Shown here in pieces: positions 15,660 through 23,309 of a stretch of 27,204 nucleotides of DNA; position 1 is the stretch's first letter; the number at the start of each line of letters is the position of its first letter. The notes below the pieces were generated by a model that saw only the letters and a program-made list of their open reading frames with translations, was not told where the DNA came from and did not search any database. This DNA comes from Pseudomonadota bacterium (lineage in GTDB: Bacteria; Desulfobacterota; Desulfobacteria; Desulfobacterales; Desulfosarcinaceae), in NCBI GenBank assembly GCA_023435265.1, contig JAEYRZ010000084.1:1-27204 (forward strand). Reading direction: 5' to 3'. The position numbers and the translations under genes are program-made.

Positions 15660-16562
15660 TCAATTAAAAACACAACAATAAAGATAACCACTTTCGTCGG
15701 ACGTTTTCTGCAGCACCGAACGCAATCCGCCGCCCGCATCGACGACTTTGAGATAATCGCCTGGCCTGCCGGCAATGCCGCTCAAGCGCTCGGCATTCAA
15801 TGTCCGACCCTGGGCGATGTCGGCCAGCAGGGCGGCGTCTGCATCGAGTTTCGGCATGCTGCGCAGGGCATCCGCCATCGGGATGAGCAGGTCGCGCCGC
15901 TGTTCGCGGCTCATCGACGCCAACCGGTCCAGTCCCACCGCCTCATGCTCTCCGAAACCGCTGCTATGGATGCGGCGCAAACCAGCCAAATGGCCGCCGC
16001 AACCGATCTGAGCGCCGATATCCGCGCACAAGGTGCGCACGTACGTGCCGGCCGAACAGGTTACTCTCAAACGTAACTCCGGCAGCTGCATTTCCAATAC
16101 CTGTATGGAAAATATCTCCACCGGTCGAGCCGGCTTCTGCACCGGCCGGCCGCTGCGCGCCAGCTTGTACAGCGGCGTTCCCTGGTGCTTCAAGGCCGCG
16201 AAGACCGGCGGATGCTGCATCTGAGCGCCCTGAAAGCGCCTGACGATCGTTTCCAGGGCGGAACGATCCAGCTCCGGAACCTGCGTTCGGTTGAGCACGG
16301 CGCCGGTCAGATCCAGTGAATCGGTCGTGACGCCCAGACGCACAACGGCATCGTAGGTTTTGCGGCCCTGCACGAAAAAGCGTGCCAGACGGGTGGCCGG
16401 GCCCATGCAACAGATCAACAAACCGGTTGCGAAAGGATCAAGCGTCCCGGCGTGCCCCGCTTTGTCCGCCCCCAGCAAACGTTTGGCTTCGGCCAGGGCG
16501 CGCGCCGAAGAGATTCCCTCCGGCTTGTCCAGAACCAGTATTCCGCTCAGCTGCTTGTGCAT
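15660..16562 (-). CDS. truB: tRNA pseudouridine(55) synthase
   Basis: TruB makes pseudouridine 55 in the T loop of tRNAs and also acts as a tRNA chaperone. The 300-aa product has the catalytic Asp42 in HAGTLDPFATGLL (37-49) and the N-terminal GILVLDKPEGISS. RLGVTTDSLDLTG and CSAGTYVRTLCADIG, the latter part of the tRNA-binding core, follow. A short C-terminal extension may be a reduced PUA-like domain. Its ATG lies 16 bases inside the end of nrnA, which points to coupled translation. In E. coli truB likewise sits between rbfA and rpsO; here nrnA is inserted between rbfA and truB. Confidence 0.97.
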   Translation of the reverse strand: MHKQLSGILVLDKPEGISSARALAEAKRLLGADKAGHAGTLDPFATGLLICCMGPATRLARFFVQGRKTYDAVVRLGVTTDSLDLTGAVLNRTQVPELDRSALETIVRRFQGAQMQHPPVFAALKHQGTPLYKLARSGRPVQKPARPVEIFSIQVLEMQLPELRLRVTCSAGTYVRTLCADIGAQIGCGGHLAGLRRIHSSGFGEHEAVGLDRLASMSREQRRDLLIPMADALRSMPKLDADAALLADIAQGRTLNAERLSGIAGRPGDYLKVVDAGGGLRSVLQKTSDESGYLYCCVFN

Positions 16563-17542
16563 AAACCCGGAATTGTTTCGGACAAGTTGATGATCTGCTG
16601 TTTCAGCTGACTCAATGTGGCTTCGGTACTGAAACCCGCCGCATTGATATGGCCTCCGCCGCCGAACCGCGCTGCGATTTGTGAAACGTCCACCGCGCCG
16701 TCCGAGCGCAGGCTGACATGGTAATGGCTTGCGCCGGCCGGCCCGCCGGGGGCGCCGGCGCCGGTTTCATGGATCAACGCCGCCACTTTGACTTCTTCGA
16801 TGCGGCGCGCATAGTTGATCATGCCGTCGATATCCTCGGACCGGGTGCCGGTCTCGGCCATCATGCGCTGGGTCAGCGTCATGATCGAAAGCCGGCCGTT
16901 CGGCGATATTTCAAGTGAGTCGAGCGCCAGGTTAAGCAGCTTGATACGCCCCAGCGAATAGGTGCCATAGACATGCTGAGCAACTTCGTAGGCATTGGCG
17001 CCTGCCTGAATCATCTCGGCGCAGATGGCGAAGGACTTCTGATTGGTGTTGGAAAACCGAAACGAACCCGTATCGGTCAGAATGCCGGTGTAGATCGCAC
17101 TGGCCATGGCGCTGTCGATCGTCACCGGCAGCGACCGGATCAGCCGGAAGACCAGTTCGGCCGTGGCGCAGGCTTCCGGTTCGATCAACTGCAGGTGTCC
17201 GAAACGCGTATTGGTGATGTGGTGATCGATATTGATGAGGACGCTTTGTGAGGGCAGGATTTTAGCGGCCTTGCCGATGCGTTCGAGATCGCCGCAATCC
17301 AGGACCACCACCGTATCGAAGATCTCGGGCGATTCAAGCTCCCGGACGATATCGCCCACCCCGGAAAGAAAACGGTACACCGCGGGGATCGGGCTTTCAT
17401 TGTACATGCAGACGGTCTTCTGCATCGCTTTCAGCGCCAACCCGACCGCCAGAAGCGCCCCGATCGCATCGCCGTCCGGATGGACGTGTGAAACCACCAG
17501 CACCGTCCGGCTGCGATTCAAATGATCAAGAATGCGGTTCAT
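16547..17542 (-). CDS. nrnA: DHH/DHHA1 phosphoesterase, NrnA-type oligoribonuclease/pAp phosphatase
   Basis: This is a bifunctional nanoRNase that removes nucleotides from 2- to 5-mer RNAs and dephosphorylates pAp from sulfur metabolism. The 331-aa product shows the manganese-binding motifs of the family: HVHPDGDAIG (His21, Asp23, Asp25), Asp82 (VLDCGD), the name-giving Asp106-His107-His108 (NIDHHITN) and Asp156 (GILTDTGSFRFS). The DHHA1 substrate domain has the C-terminal FGGGGHINAAGF. It overlaps rbfA by 17 bases and truB by 16. The nrnA-truB neighbourhood fits the RNA maturation and decay theme of this operon. Both activities are assigned from the family. Confidence 0.93.
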   Translation of the reverse strand: MNRILDHLNRSRTVLVVSHVHPDGDAIGALLAVGLALKAMQKTVCMYNESPIPAVYRFLSGVGDIVRELESPEIFDTVVVLDCGDLERIGKAAKILPSQSVLINIDHHITNTRFGHLQLIEPEACATAELVFRLIRSLPVTIDSAMASAIYTGILTDTGSFRFSNTNQKSFAICAEMIQAGANAYEVAQHVYGTYSLGRIKLLNLALDSLEISPNGRLSIMTLTQRMMAETGTRSEDIDGMINYARRIEEVKVAALIHETGAGAPGGPAGASHYHVSLRSDGAVDVSQIAARFGGGGHINAAGFSTEATLSQLKQQIINLSETIPGLCTSS

Positions 17543-17888
17543 CTTTGGGCCTTACCGATTTCAACAATTCATCGATCCGTGCTCCGGTGTCGATGGACTC
17601 GTCGTAAAAAAAAGCAAGCTCGGGCATATAGCGCAGTTCGATGCGCTCCGCAAGTTCGCGTTTCACGTATCCATGCGCCTGTTGAAAACCTTTCAGGGCT
17701 TCTCGGCGCGAGTGTTCATCGCCGGCTGTGGTGTAATAGATCCTTGCATGACGCAGGTCGCGCGTGACCTTGACGCCGGTGATCGTTGCATTCGAAAGAC
17801 GCGGGTCCTTGATCTCGGTTCTCAGGAGTTCGGCCACGATCTGGCGGATCAGGCCGGCCACGCGATCGCTGCGCGCATACGGTTTCAT
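17526..17888 (-). CDS. rbfA: Ribosome-binding factor A
   Basis: RbfA is a small KH-fold protein that binds immature 30S particles near the 5' end of 16S rRNA during late maturation and cold adaptation. The 120-aa product has the family pattern: RSDRVAGLIRQIVAELLRTEIKDPRL at the N-terminus, ITGVKVTRDLRHARIYYT, and the C-terminal RYMPELAFFYDESIDTGARIDELL. The ATG overlaps the stop of the upstream DUF503 gene by four bases (ATGA). The 3' end overlaps nrnA by 17 bases. Its place after infB is the standard bacterial arrangement. Confidence 0.97.
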   Translation of the reverse strand: MKPYARSDRVAGLIRQIVAELLRTEIKDPRLSNATITGVKVTRDLRHARIYYTTAGDEHSRREALKGFQQAHGYVKRELAERIELRYMPELAFFYDESIDTGARIDELLKSVRPKDEPHS

Positions 17889-18172
17889 AAATGGATGATC
17901 TCCAGCTCCGAGTCGATCATCTCGGCAAGTCCCAACGCCTCCAGAAAATTGAGCAGTTTGTCCATTTTGGCATTGATGACCTGGTGGTCCGATCCGGCCA
18001 TGGCGACGCCGATCTGCGTCCGCTGGTGGACATCATTCGATCCCACCTCGGCCACCGAAGCGTTGAAATGATTGCGGACCTGATTCACGAGCCCTTTGAC
18101 GACGCCGCGTTTGACCTTGAGCGAGTGACACTCGTGAATGCGAAAAGTGACCACCGCGATGCCCACGACCAT
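17885..18172 (-). CDS. DUF503 (YlxP-like) protein
   Basis: This small 95-aa protein of the DUF503/YlxP family is commonly encoded between infB and rbfA in Gram-positives and Desulfobacterota. YlxP has been linked to ribosome maturation, but its biochemical role is not firmly defined. I chose the ATG at 18172 because the family starts with a strand like MVVGIAVVTFRIHECHSLK. An in-frame ATG at 18205, 7 nt after the infB stop, would add 11 residues (MGRGASSLDAH). Other conserved features are SLKVKRGVVKGLVNQVRNHFNASVAEV and a hydrophobic second half. The gene ends in an ATGA overlap with rbfA. Confidence 0.85.
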   Translation of the reverse strand: MVVGIAVVTFRIHECHSLKVKRGVVKGLVNQVRNHFNASVAEVGSNDVHQRTQIGVAMAGSDHQVINAKMDKLLNFLEALGLAEMIDSELEIIHL

Positions 18173-18212
18173 GTGGGCATCCAGGGAAGATGCTCCTCTG
18201 CCCATCGTACCG

Positions 18213-20948
18213 TTATTCCATCTCCGGCCGGATCTCTTCCATATAGTAGAATTCGATCACATCCCCGACTTTGATGTCGTTGTAGTTTTCTAGGCCGATG
18301 CCGCATTCGTATCCGGCCTGGACTTCCTTGACGTCGTCTTTGAAGCGGCGCAGAGACGAGGCCTTGCCGTCATACGTGACGATCCCGTCACGCAACAACC
18401 GGGCGCGCTGGCCGCGCTCGATGCGGCCGTCGCTGACATGACTGCCGGCAATCGTTCCGACCTTGGGCACATGGAAGACCTCACGCACCTCGGCCCGCCC
18501 CAGGATACGCTCTTCGAAAGTGGACTCCATCATGCCCACGATGGCGTCCTTGATCTCCTTGATAACATTGTAAATAATATTGTGATAGCGGATATCGACG
18601 TTCTCTTCGTGGGCCATCTCCTGGACTTTGGGATTCGGGCGCACATTGAAACCCACGATGATGGCGTCGGAAACCGCCGCCAGGGAGATGTCCGATTCGG
18701 TGATCGTGCCGGTGGCCGAGTGAATCACGTTGATGTTGACCTCTTCGTTTGAAAGCTTGGTCAGCGAATCGCGGATCGCCTCCAGCGATCCGTCCACGTC
18801 CGCCTTGATGATCAGGTTCAGGTCCTTGACCTGACCTTCCTTCATGCGTTCGTAAAGCTTGTCCAGGCTCAGACGGCTGGTTTTGGCCAGTTCCTTGGCG
18901 CGCTGTTTCTGGATGCGGTGCTGACTGACCTGCTTGGCATCCTTCTCGTCCTTGAGGGCCACCATCTCGTCGCCGGCCATGGGGACGCCCGAAAGGCCGA
19001 TGATCTCCACCGGCATTGAAGGTGTCGCCGCCTCGACCTTGCGGCCGTAGTCGTCCAACAGGGCGCGCACTTTTCCGTAGTGCACGCCGCAGACCACGGC
19101 GTCGCCGGCTTTCAGCGTGCCCTCCTTGACCAGCACGGTGGCCACCGGCCCGCGGCCCGCATCGAGTTTGGCTTCGACCACATGGCCGCTGGCCAGCTTG
19201 TCCGGATTGGCCTTGAGCTCCAGTACCTCGGCCTGCAGCAGGATCAGTTCAAGGAGTTCGTCGATGCCGATCTTCTGTTTGGCCGAAACCTGCACGAAGA
19301 TGTTCTCGCCGCCCCACTGCTCGGAGATAATGCCCAGATCGGCCAGTTGGCGCTGAACGCGTTCGGGCTCGGCGTCCGGTTTGTCGATTTTGTTGACTGC
19401 CACGATGATCGGTACCTTGGCCGCCTTGGCGTGGTTGACCGCCTCGACCGTCTGCGGCATGACGCCGTCGTCGGCGGCCACCACCAGAATGACGATATCG
19501 GTGATGTGCGCGCCGCGGGACCGCATGGCGGAAAAAGCTTCGTGGCCGGGCGTGTCAAGGAAGGAGATTTCCCCCCGGTCGGTGGACACCATGTAGGCCC
19601 CGATATGCTGGGTTATCCCGCCGGCTTCGCCCTCGGTCACACGCGACTTGCGGATCACGTCCAGCAGGGAGGTCTTGCCGTGGTCGACGTGGCCCATGAT
19701 GGTCACCACGGGCGGTCGCGGCCGCAGTTTTTCCGGGTCGTCTTGTTCCTGGGTCACCTTCAGCAACGATTCTTCCTCGAAAGCGGCCTTTTCGATTTCG
19801 TAGTTGAATTCACCCGCGACCAGGGCCGCAGTGTCGTAGTCGATGGTTTGATTCACGGTGGCCATCACGCCCATGCCGAACAGCTTGGCGATCATCTCCG
19901 AGGCCTTGATGTTCATGCGCTTGGCCAGTTCGGAAAGTACGATGGTTTCGTCTATTTTAACCCGTCGTTTGATCTGTTTGGCCGTGGTGATCTGGGTTTT
20001 GAGCGGCAGCGGCACCTCTTTTGCCTTGCCGCCCTTGCGGCCTTTACGGCCGCGTACACGATCGTACAGATCGGCGCCTTCAATGACCTCTTTCTTGTGG
20101 AACGCGACCTTCTTTTTGGGAAGGCGCTTGTCGGCCGCCGGCTCTTCTTCTTTGAATCCCTTTTTCTTGCCTTTTTTCTTGGGGCGGTCATCCTTCGCCG
20201 GCGCAGCGGCTTCTTTCTGGGCCGGAGCCGGCGGAGCGGCTGGCTCCGGACGGGCGGCCGCGGGTTCGGCCCTGCGCGCGGGCGGTTCGGCAGGTTGAGC
20301 CGGTCGTTCCGGCAGTCGGATGATCTTGGCCGCCATTTCTTTCTTCTTTTTCTTGATCTTGGGTATGGCGGTCCGGGCGGCGGCATCGCTTTCGGCCGCC
20401 ACGGTTGTGTCGGCGGCCTTATCTTCGGCGGGCGCCTCTTCGGCGGCCGGGGCGGTCGCCTGCTGTGCCTCAAATTCGGTCGTTTCGGGCTCCGCCGGCT
20501 CTTCTTCGGCCGGCATCTCGGACGGCGGCTCCGCCGCTTCAGTCGTTTCGTCCGGTTCCGCCGCAGGCTCCGCCGTTGCTTCTTCCGGCACCGCAGGCGC
20601 ATCCTCCTCCGGACGGGGCGCTTCCTTTTCTTCCGGCTGCGGTTCAGCCGTCCGGGCGGCCGGCGCTTCTTCCGCCGTAACGGCTTCTTCGGCGGCAATC
20701 TCCAACCCATCACTCTCGACCACTTTGCGGCGGCGGCGGATGACGGTGGGTTTTACGCGCTTCTCTTCCAGATCGGGTTCGGGTTTTCCCTGGATAAAAT
20801 TGCGGATCTGCATCTCAACATCCTCATCCAGCGTGCTCATATGCGAATTGACGCCGAGATCGAGAACCATGATCTTTTCGAGCAGCGTTTTGTTGGTCAT
20901 GTTGAGCTCACGGGCAAGCTCATAGACTCTTTTTTTGGGTTGTGTCAT
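18213..20948 (-). CDS. infB: Translation initiation factor IF-2
   Basis: IF-2 is the GTPase that brings fMet-tRNA to the 30S subunit and promotes subunit joining. The 911-aa product begins with an IF2N domain (1-55, VYELARELNMTNKTLLEKI). A long Glu/Pro/Ala-rich linker follows (about 85-270), then a Lys-rich stretch and a second IF2N-like domain (about 330-395). The G domain has G1 GHVDHGKT at 419-426, then DTPGHEAF, NKIDKPD and a VSAK motif. Two beta-barrel domains and the C2 fMet-binding end (to residue 911) follow. The low-complexity linker makes the DNA at about 20150-20700 repetitive and creates long open frames on both strands. It starts 33 bases after nusA with a GGGGG stretch before the ATG. 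Confidence 0.98.
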   Translation of the reverse strand: MTQPKKRVYELARELNMTNKTLLEKIMVLDLGVNSHMSTLDEDVEMQIRNFIQGKPEPDLEEKRVKPTVIRRRRKVVESDGLEIAAEEAVTAEEAPAARTAEPQPEEKEAPRPEEDAPAVPEEATAEPAAEPDETTEAAEPPSEMPAEEEPAEPETTEFEAQQATAPAAEEAPAEDKAADTTVAAESDAAARTAIPKIKKKKKEMAAKIIRLPERPAQPAEPPARRAEPAAARPEPAAPPAPAQKEAAAPAKDDRPKKKGKKKGFKEEEPAADKRLPKKKVAFHKKEVIEGADLYDRVRGRKGRKGGKAKEVPLPLKTQITTAKQIKRRVKIDETIVLSELAKRMNIKASEMIAKLFGMGVMATVNQTIDYDTAALVAGEFNYEIEKAAFEEESLLKVTQEQDDPEKLRPRPPVVTIMGHVDHGKTSLLDVIRKSRVTEGEAGGITQHIGAYMVSTDRGEISFLDTPGHEAFSAMRSRGAHITDIVILVVAADDGVMPQTVEAVNHAKAAKVPIIVAVNKIDKPDAEPERVQRQLADLGIISEQWGGENIFVQVSAKQKIGIDELLELILLQAEVLELKANPDKLASGHVVEAKLDAGRGPVATVLVKEGTLKAGDAVVCGVHYGKVRALLDDYGRKVEAATPSMPVEIIGLSGVPMAGDEMVALKDEKDAKQVSQHRIQKQRAKELAKTSRLSLDKLYERMKEGQVKDLNLIIKADVDGSLEAIRDSLTKLSNEEVNINVIHSATGTITESDISLAAVSDAIIVGFNVRPNPKVQEMAHEENVDIRYHNIIYNVIKEIKDAIVGMMESTFEERILGRAEVREVFHVPKVGTIAGSHVSDGRIERGQRARLLRDGIVTYDGKASSLRRFKDDVKEVQAGYECGIGLENYNDIKVGDVIEFYYMEEIRPEME

Positions 20949-20981
20949 CCATCCCCCTTGCTACAAATTCATCATTCATGC

Positions 20982-22367
20982 TCAACTTGCGGCCGGTTCA
21001 TCGCCGGGCGCTTCAGGAGTCTCCGTCTGGCCGCCTGCTTCGGGGTCTTCCGCGGATGCGGTTTTCGCCTCGGCCGATTCAAGGTCATGAGCTTCGGCTT
21101 CCTCTGCATTTTTTGTGGCGTTGCGCCGGGATTCTTCGACGGCCGCCTGGGCCGCCTCGATCAGTTGACGGCCTTTTTCTTCACCGACACCCCGGATATC
21201 GGCAAGATCCTCGATCTCGGCGTTGGCCAGCTCCTCGGCCGAATAGAATCCCTTTTCGAATAAGAGATCGGCCATGCCGGCTTCCACGCCGCCGATTTGC
21301 CTGAGCGATTCGTAGCCTTGCTTCATTGTGTCGTTGTATTGGGTTTCGCTGGTCACATCCAGATGCCAGCCGGTCAGCTTCGAAGCCAGCCGGACATTCT
21401 GGCCGCGTTTGCCGATGGCCACCGAGAGGAAATCATCCGGAACGATGACCTCCATCGAGCGGTTGCTCTCGTCGATGATGACGCGCTTGATTTCAGCCGG
21501 CGCCAGGGCGTTGCAGACGAATTTGGCTGAATCGACATGCCAGGGAATGATATCGATCTTCTCGCCGCGCAATTCCTGGACCACATTCTGGACCCGGCTG
21601 CCCTTCATGCCCACGCAGGCGCCGACCGGGTCGATATCCGAATCCTGGGAGGAGACGGCGATCTTGGCCCTGCTTCCGGGCTCGCGCGCCGCACCCTTGA
21701 TTTCCACAATGCCTTCCGAGATTTCGGGGACCTCGGTTTTGAACAGCATGACCAGGAAATCGGGATGCGTACGGGTCAGCAGAATCTGGGGTCCGCGGGT
21801 TTCATACAACACATCCAGAATGAGCGCCCGGATGCGGTCGCCGCGGCGATAACTTTCCCGCGGCACTTGTTCGCGGACCGGTAGAATGGCTTCCGTATTG
21901 CCGAGATTGACAATGATGTCGCCGCGGTCGAAGCGCTGCACGATGCCGTTGATGATTTCGCCCTTGCGCTCGATAAAGGTGGCGTAGACCGCATCGCGTT
22001 CGGCGTCCTTAAGTTTCTGGATAATGACCTGTTTTGCCGATTGCGCGGCGATGCGCCCGAAGGTGGTGGCATCCATTTTGGTTCCCAGGCTGTCGCCCAC
22101 TTCACATTCGGGGTCAAGCCGGCGTCCCTCGTCGAGACTGATCTGAAGGTCCGGTTCTTCGACTTTTTCAACGACTTCCTTGAACTGAAAGACCTCTATT
22201 TCACCGGTCTCGTCGTTGAAGTTGGCTTCGATCTCCACCCTGGCGCCGTAGCGCTTGCGTGCGGCGGAACGAAGCGCCTCCTCGAGCGCCTGAATCAGGA
22301 TCTGGCGATCAATGCCTTTGTCGCGGCTGACTTGTTCCACTACGCGCTTGATATCTGCTATAAACAT
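20982..22367 (-). CDS. nusA: Transcription termination/antitermination protein NusA
   Basis: NusA binds RNA polymerase and modulates pausing, intrinsic termination and antitermination. I chose the ATG at 22367 (461 aa, MFIADIKRVV), preceded by GGAG at good spacing; an ATG four codons upstream contains that ribosome-binding site. Domains in order are the N-terminal polymerase-binding domain (1-125), S1 (about 135-200), KH1 with GMKGSR (253-258) and KH2 with GKRGQN (319-324). A helix-hairpin-helix region follows (about 357-405, ADLLFEKGFYSAEELANAEIEDLADIRGVG), then an acidic Ala/Glu/Pro tail. This is longer than the Gram-positive form and shorter than E. coli NusA, which has two acidic repeats. 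It lies 23 bases after rimP. A NusA-sensitive leader upstream of its own operon would allow feedback. Confidence 0.97.
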   Translation of the reverse strand: MFIADIKRVVEQVSRDKGIDRQILIQALEEALRSAARKRYGARVEIEANFNDETGEIEVFQFKEVVEKVEEPDLQISLDEGRRLDPECEVGDSLGTKMDATTFGRIAAQSAKQVIIQKLKDAERDAVYATFIERKGEIINGIVQRFDRGDIIVNLGNTEAILPVREQVPRESYRRGDRIRALILDVLYETRGPQILLTRTHPDFLVMLFKTEVPEISEGIVEIKGAAREPGSRAKIAVSSQDSDIDPVGACVGMKGSRVQNVVQELRGEKIDIIPWHVDSAKFVCNALAPAEIKRVIIDESNRSMEVIVPDDFLSVAIGKRGQNVRLASKLTGWHLDVTSETQYNDTMKQGYESLRQIGGVEAGMADLLFEKGFYSAEELANAEIEDLADIRGVGEEKGRQLIEAAQAAVEESRRNATKNAEEAEAHDLESAEAKTASAEDPEAGGQTETPEAPGDEPAAS

Positions 22368-22390
22368 GCTCTTCTCCATTATGGCTTTTG

Positions 22391-22918
22391 CTACGGGCGC
22401 TTCGGGCCGCTTGTTTCTTCTCCATCAACCGAAAGGGCTTTGGTGATATCGTTGAAGTCGATGGCCACGGACTTGTTCCGGGTGGCGAGGTGCACGATGC
22501 CGTCATCGAAGGTGACCAAAGTACCGGTGAAATTTTTCTGCCCCTCGATCGGTCGTGCGGTTCGGATTTTGATCCGCCTGCCGCTGTAGCGTTCGAAATC
22601 GGCCGGCTTGGCCAGCGGGCGCTGCGGCCCGGGGGAAGAGACCTCCAGGCGGTACGGCAGATCGGTTTCCAGTTCCACATCGAGCAAGTCGCTCAGCTGC
22701 CGGCTCACCGCAGTGCAGTCCTCCAGAGTGACGCCGCCGGGTTTGTCCAGGTAAAGACGCAGCGTTCGACCTCCCGGTTCGCGCTGAAACTCGACAAACA
22801 AAAGCGAGAGTCCTTCGCCGAGACACAGCGGTTCGGCCACCTGCCAGACGCGACGCACGATTGGGTTGGCCGCCCCCCCTACAACATGCAGTGGTTGTAT
22901 GCCCTCGTGATCGTCCAT
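22391..22918 (-). CDS. rimP: Ribosome maturation factor RimP
   Basis: RimP is needed for assembly of the 30S subunit, acting with S12 around the decoding centre. The 175-aa product has the usual two-domain form. The N-terminal alpha/beta domain contains PIVRRVWQVAEPLCLGEGLSLLFVEFQ and LRLYLDKPGGVTLEDC. DLPYRLEVSSPGPQRPL links to the C-terminal SH3-like barrel. I chose the ATG at 22918. GAGGAGG lies about 12 bases upstream, a long spacer. A further ATG at 22960 falls in the loop of the terminator hairpin and is unlikely. It is the first protein gene of the nusA-infB operon, downstream of the tRNA-Gly gene and a structured leader. Confidence 0.95.
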   Translation of the reverse strand: MDDHEGIQPLHVVGGAANPIVRRVWQVAEPLCLGEGLSLLFVEFQREPGGRTLRLYLDKPGGVTLEDCTAVSRQLSDLLDVELETDLPYRLEVSSPGPQRPLAKPADFERYSGRRIKIRTARPIEGQKNFTGTLVTFDDGIVHLATRNKSVAIDFNDITKALSVDGEETSGPKRP

Positions 22919-22941
22919 CTTGTGGTTAAGCCTCCTCGGCG

Positions 22942-22970
22942 AAAAAACAAAAACGGGCATAAAGCCCGTT
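22942..22970 (-). terminator. Intrinsic terminator between tRNA-Gly and rimP (probable attenuator)
   Basis: On the minus strand AACGGGC and GCCCGTT form a perfect 7-bp stem with a 5-base loop (TTTAT). TTTGTTTTTT follows. It ends only 23 bases before the rimP start codon. It will terminate the tRNA transcript, and any transcription of rimP-nusA-infB from the tRNA promoter must read through it. This is the clearest terminator in the window. Confidence 0.9.
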
Positions 22971-22971
22971 C

Positions 22972-23088
22972 CCTGGTAAAGTAGTTCTAAACTGCGCTGG
23001 CCTATCCGGTATGGATCACATCATCTGAAATCACTTTCACGGTTTATCTGCGAAAGGTTCTACTTCACCAAGAACTCGTGTCAGATGA
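22972..23088 (-). ncRNA. Structured leader RNA upstream of rimP (candidate attenuator)
   Basis: In the minus-strand transcript CTTGGTGAAGTAG (23072-23060) can pair over 13 positions with CTACTTTACCAGG (22984-22972), two of them G-U. This encloses about 75 bases and ends one base before the terminator hairpin. Within and around it are alternatives. GTTCT/AGAAC can form a small local hairpin overlapping the 5' arm, and TCATCTGA (23088-23081) matches TCAGATGA (23028-23021) over 8 bp, which would cross the long helix. Competing folds next to a terminator suggest a leader RNA that controls readthrough. No protein of useful length is encoded here. The structure is read by eye; no ligand or protein partner is evident, and it could also be a processed small RNA from the tRNA transcript. 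Confidence 0.5.
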
Positions 23089-23103
23089 AGTCGGACTTAA
23101 ATG

Positions 23104-23179
23104 TGGAGCGGGCAACGAGATTCGAACTCGCGACACCAAGCTTGGGAAGCTTGTACTCTACCAGCTGAGCTATGCCCGC
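23104..23179 (-). tRNA. tRNA-Gly (anticodon CCC)
   Basis: The 76-nt cloverleaf includes an encoded CCA end. The acceptor stem GCGGGCA/TGCCCGC pairs over 7 bp, and the discriminator is T73, usual for glycine. The D arm is GCTC...GAGT. The anticodon stem CAAGC/GCTTG holds the loop TTCCCAA, giving anticodon CCC (23144-23146 in the window), which reads GGG. The T arm GCGAG-TTCGAAT-CTCGT is complete. A strong promoter lies 14 bases upstream. The gene heads the rimP-nusA-infB operon in the way metY heads the equivalent operon in E. coli. Confidence 0.97.
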
Positions 23180-23192
23180 AATCCAGACGGAC

Positions 23193-23221
23193 TATATATG
23201 TTATAACCCTATGCCTGTCAA
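23193..23221 (-). promoter_or_regulatory. Promoter of tRNA-Gly and probably of the rimP operon
   Basis: On the minus strand a perfect -35 box TTGACA (23221-23216) is followed after 17 bases by TATATA (23198-23193). Transcription should begin near 23186, about 7 bases before the mature tRNA 5' end. This is the best promoter match seen in the window. Confidence 0.8.
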
Positions 23222-23235
23222 CTGGTATTGTTCAA

Positions 23236-23305
23236 CAAATCCAAAATGATTGGGTTGTTGGCGTGCCTCGCCGGCCCTGCACCGTAAAATCATTTCCAAA
23301 TCCAA
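23236..23305. repeat. Small inverted-repeat element flanked by 9-bp direct repeats
   Basis: CAAATCCAA occurs at 23236-23244 and again at 23297-23305. Between and touching these copies, AAATGATT (23244-23251) and AATCATTT (23288-23295) are inverted repeats, with a GC-rich middle containing GTGC/GCAC. The layout resembles a roughly 50-bp miniature element with a target duplication, but it could also be a merR 3' hairpin that lacks a clear U tract. It lies between the merR stop and the tRNA-Gly promoter. Confidence 0.35.
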
Positions 23306-23309
23306 CAGG

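Noticed and set aside
20150..20700. Tandem-repeat-like GC-rich stretch that might be a repeat array
   Set aside because: It encodes the Glu/Pro/Ala-rich linker of IF-2. The units are irregular and explained by amino-acid composition.
19080..21263. A 727-codon open frame on the plus strand opposite infB and nusA
   Set aside because: It is antisense to two certain genes. It is rich in Arg/Gly/Phe runs created by the GC-rich, low-complexity infB linker, has no family-like motif and no ribosome-binding site.
22919..22960. Alternative rimP start at an ATG at 22960
   Set aside because: The codon lies in the terminator loop and the ribosome-binding sequence GAGGAGG is downstream of it. The family N-terminus fits the ATG at 22918.
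23043..23071. Possible second promoter for rimP (TTGGTG, 17 bases, GATAAA, minus strand)
   Set aside because: The spacing is ideal but the boxes match poorly (3/6 and 4/6). They coincide with the paired arm of the leader structure, so this was not listed as a feature.
22962..23114. Complementarity between the tRNA-Gly 3' end (GCCCGCTCC) and the terminator 5' arm (GGAACGGGC), 8 of 9 pairs
   Set aside because: The tRNA acceptor strand would normally be paired in the folded tRNA and both segments are GC-rich, so chance is the simpler explanation.
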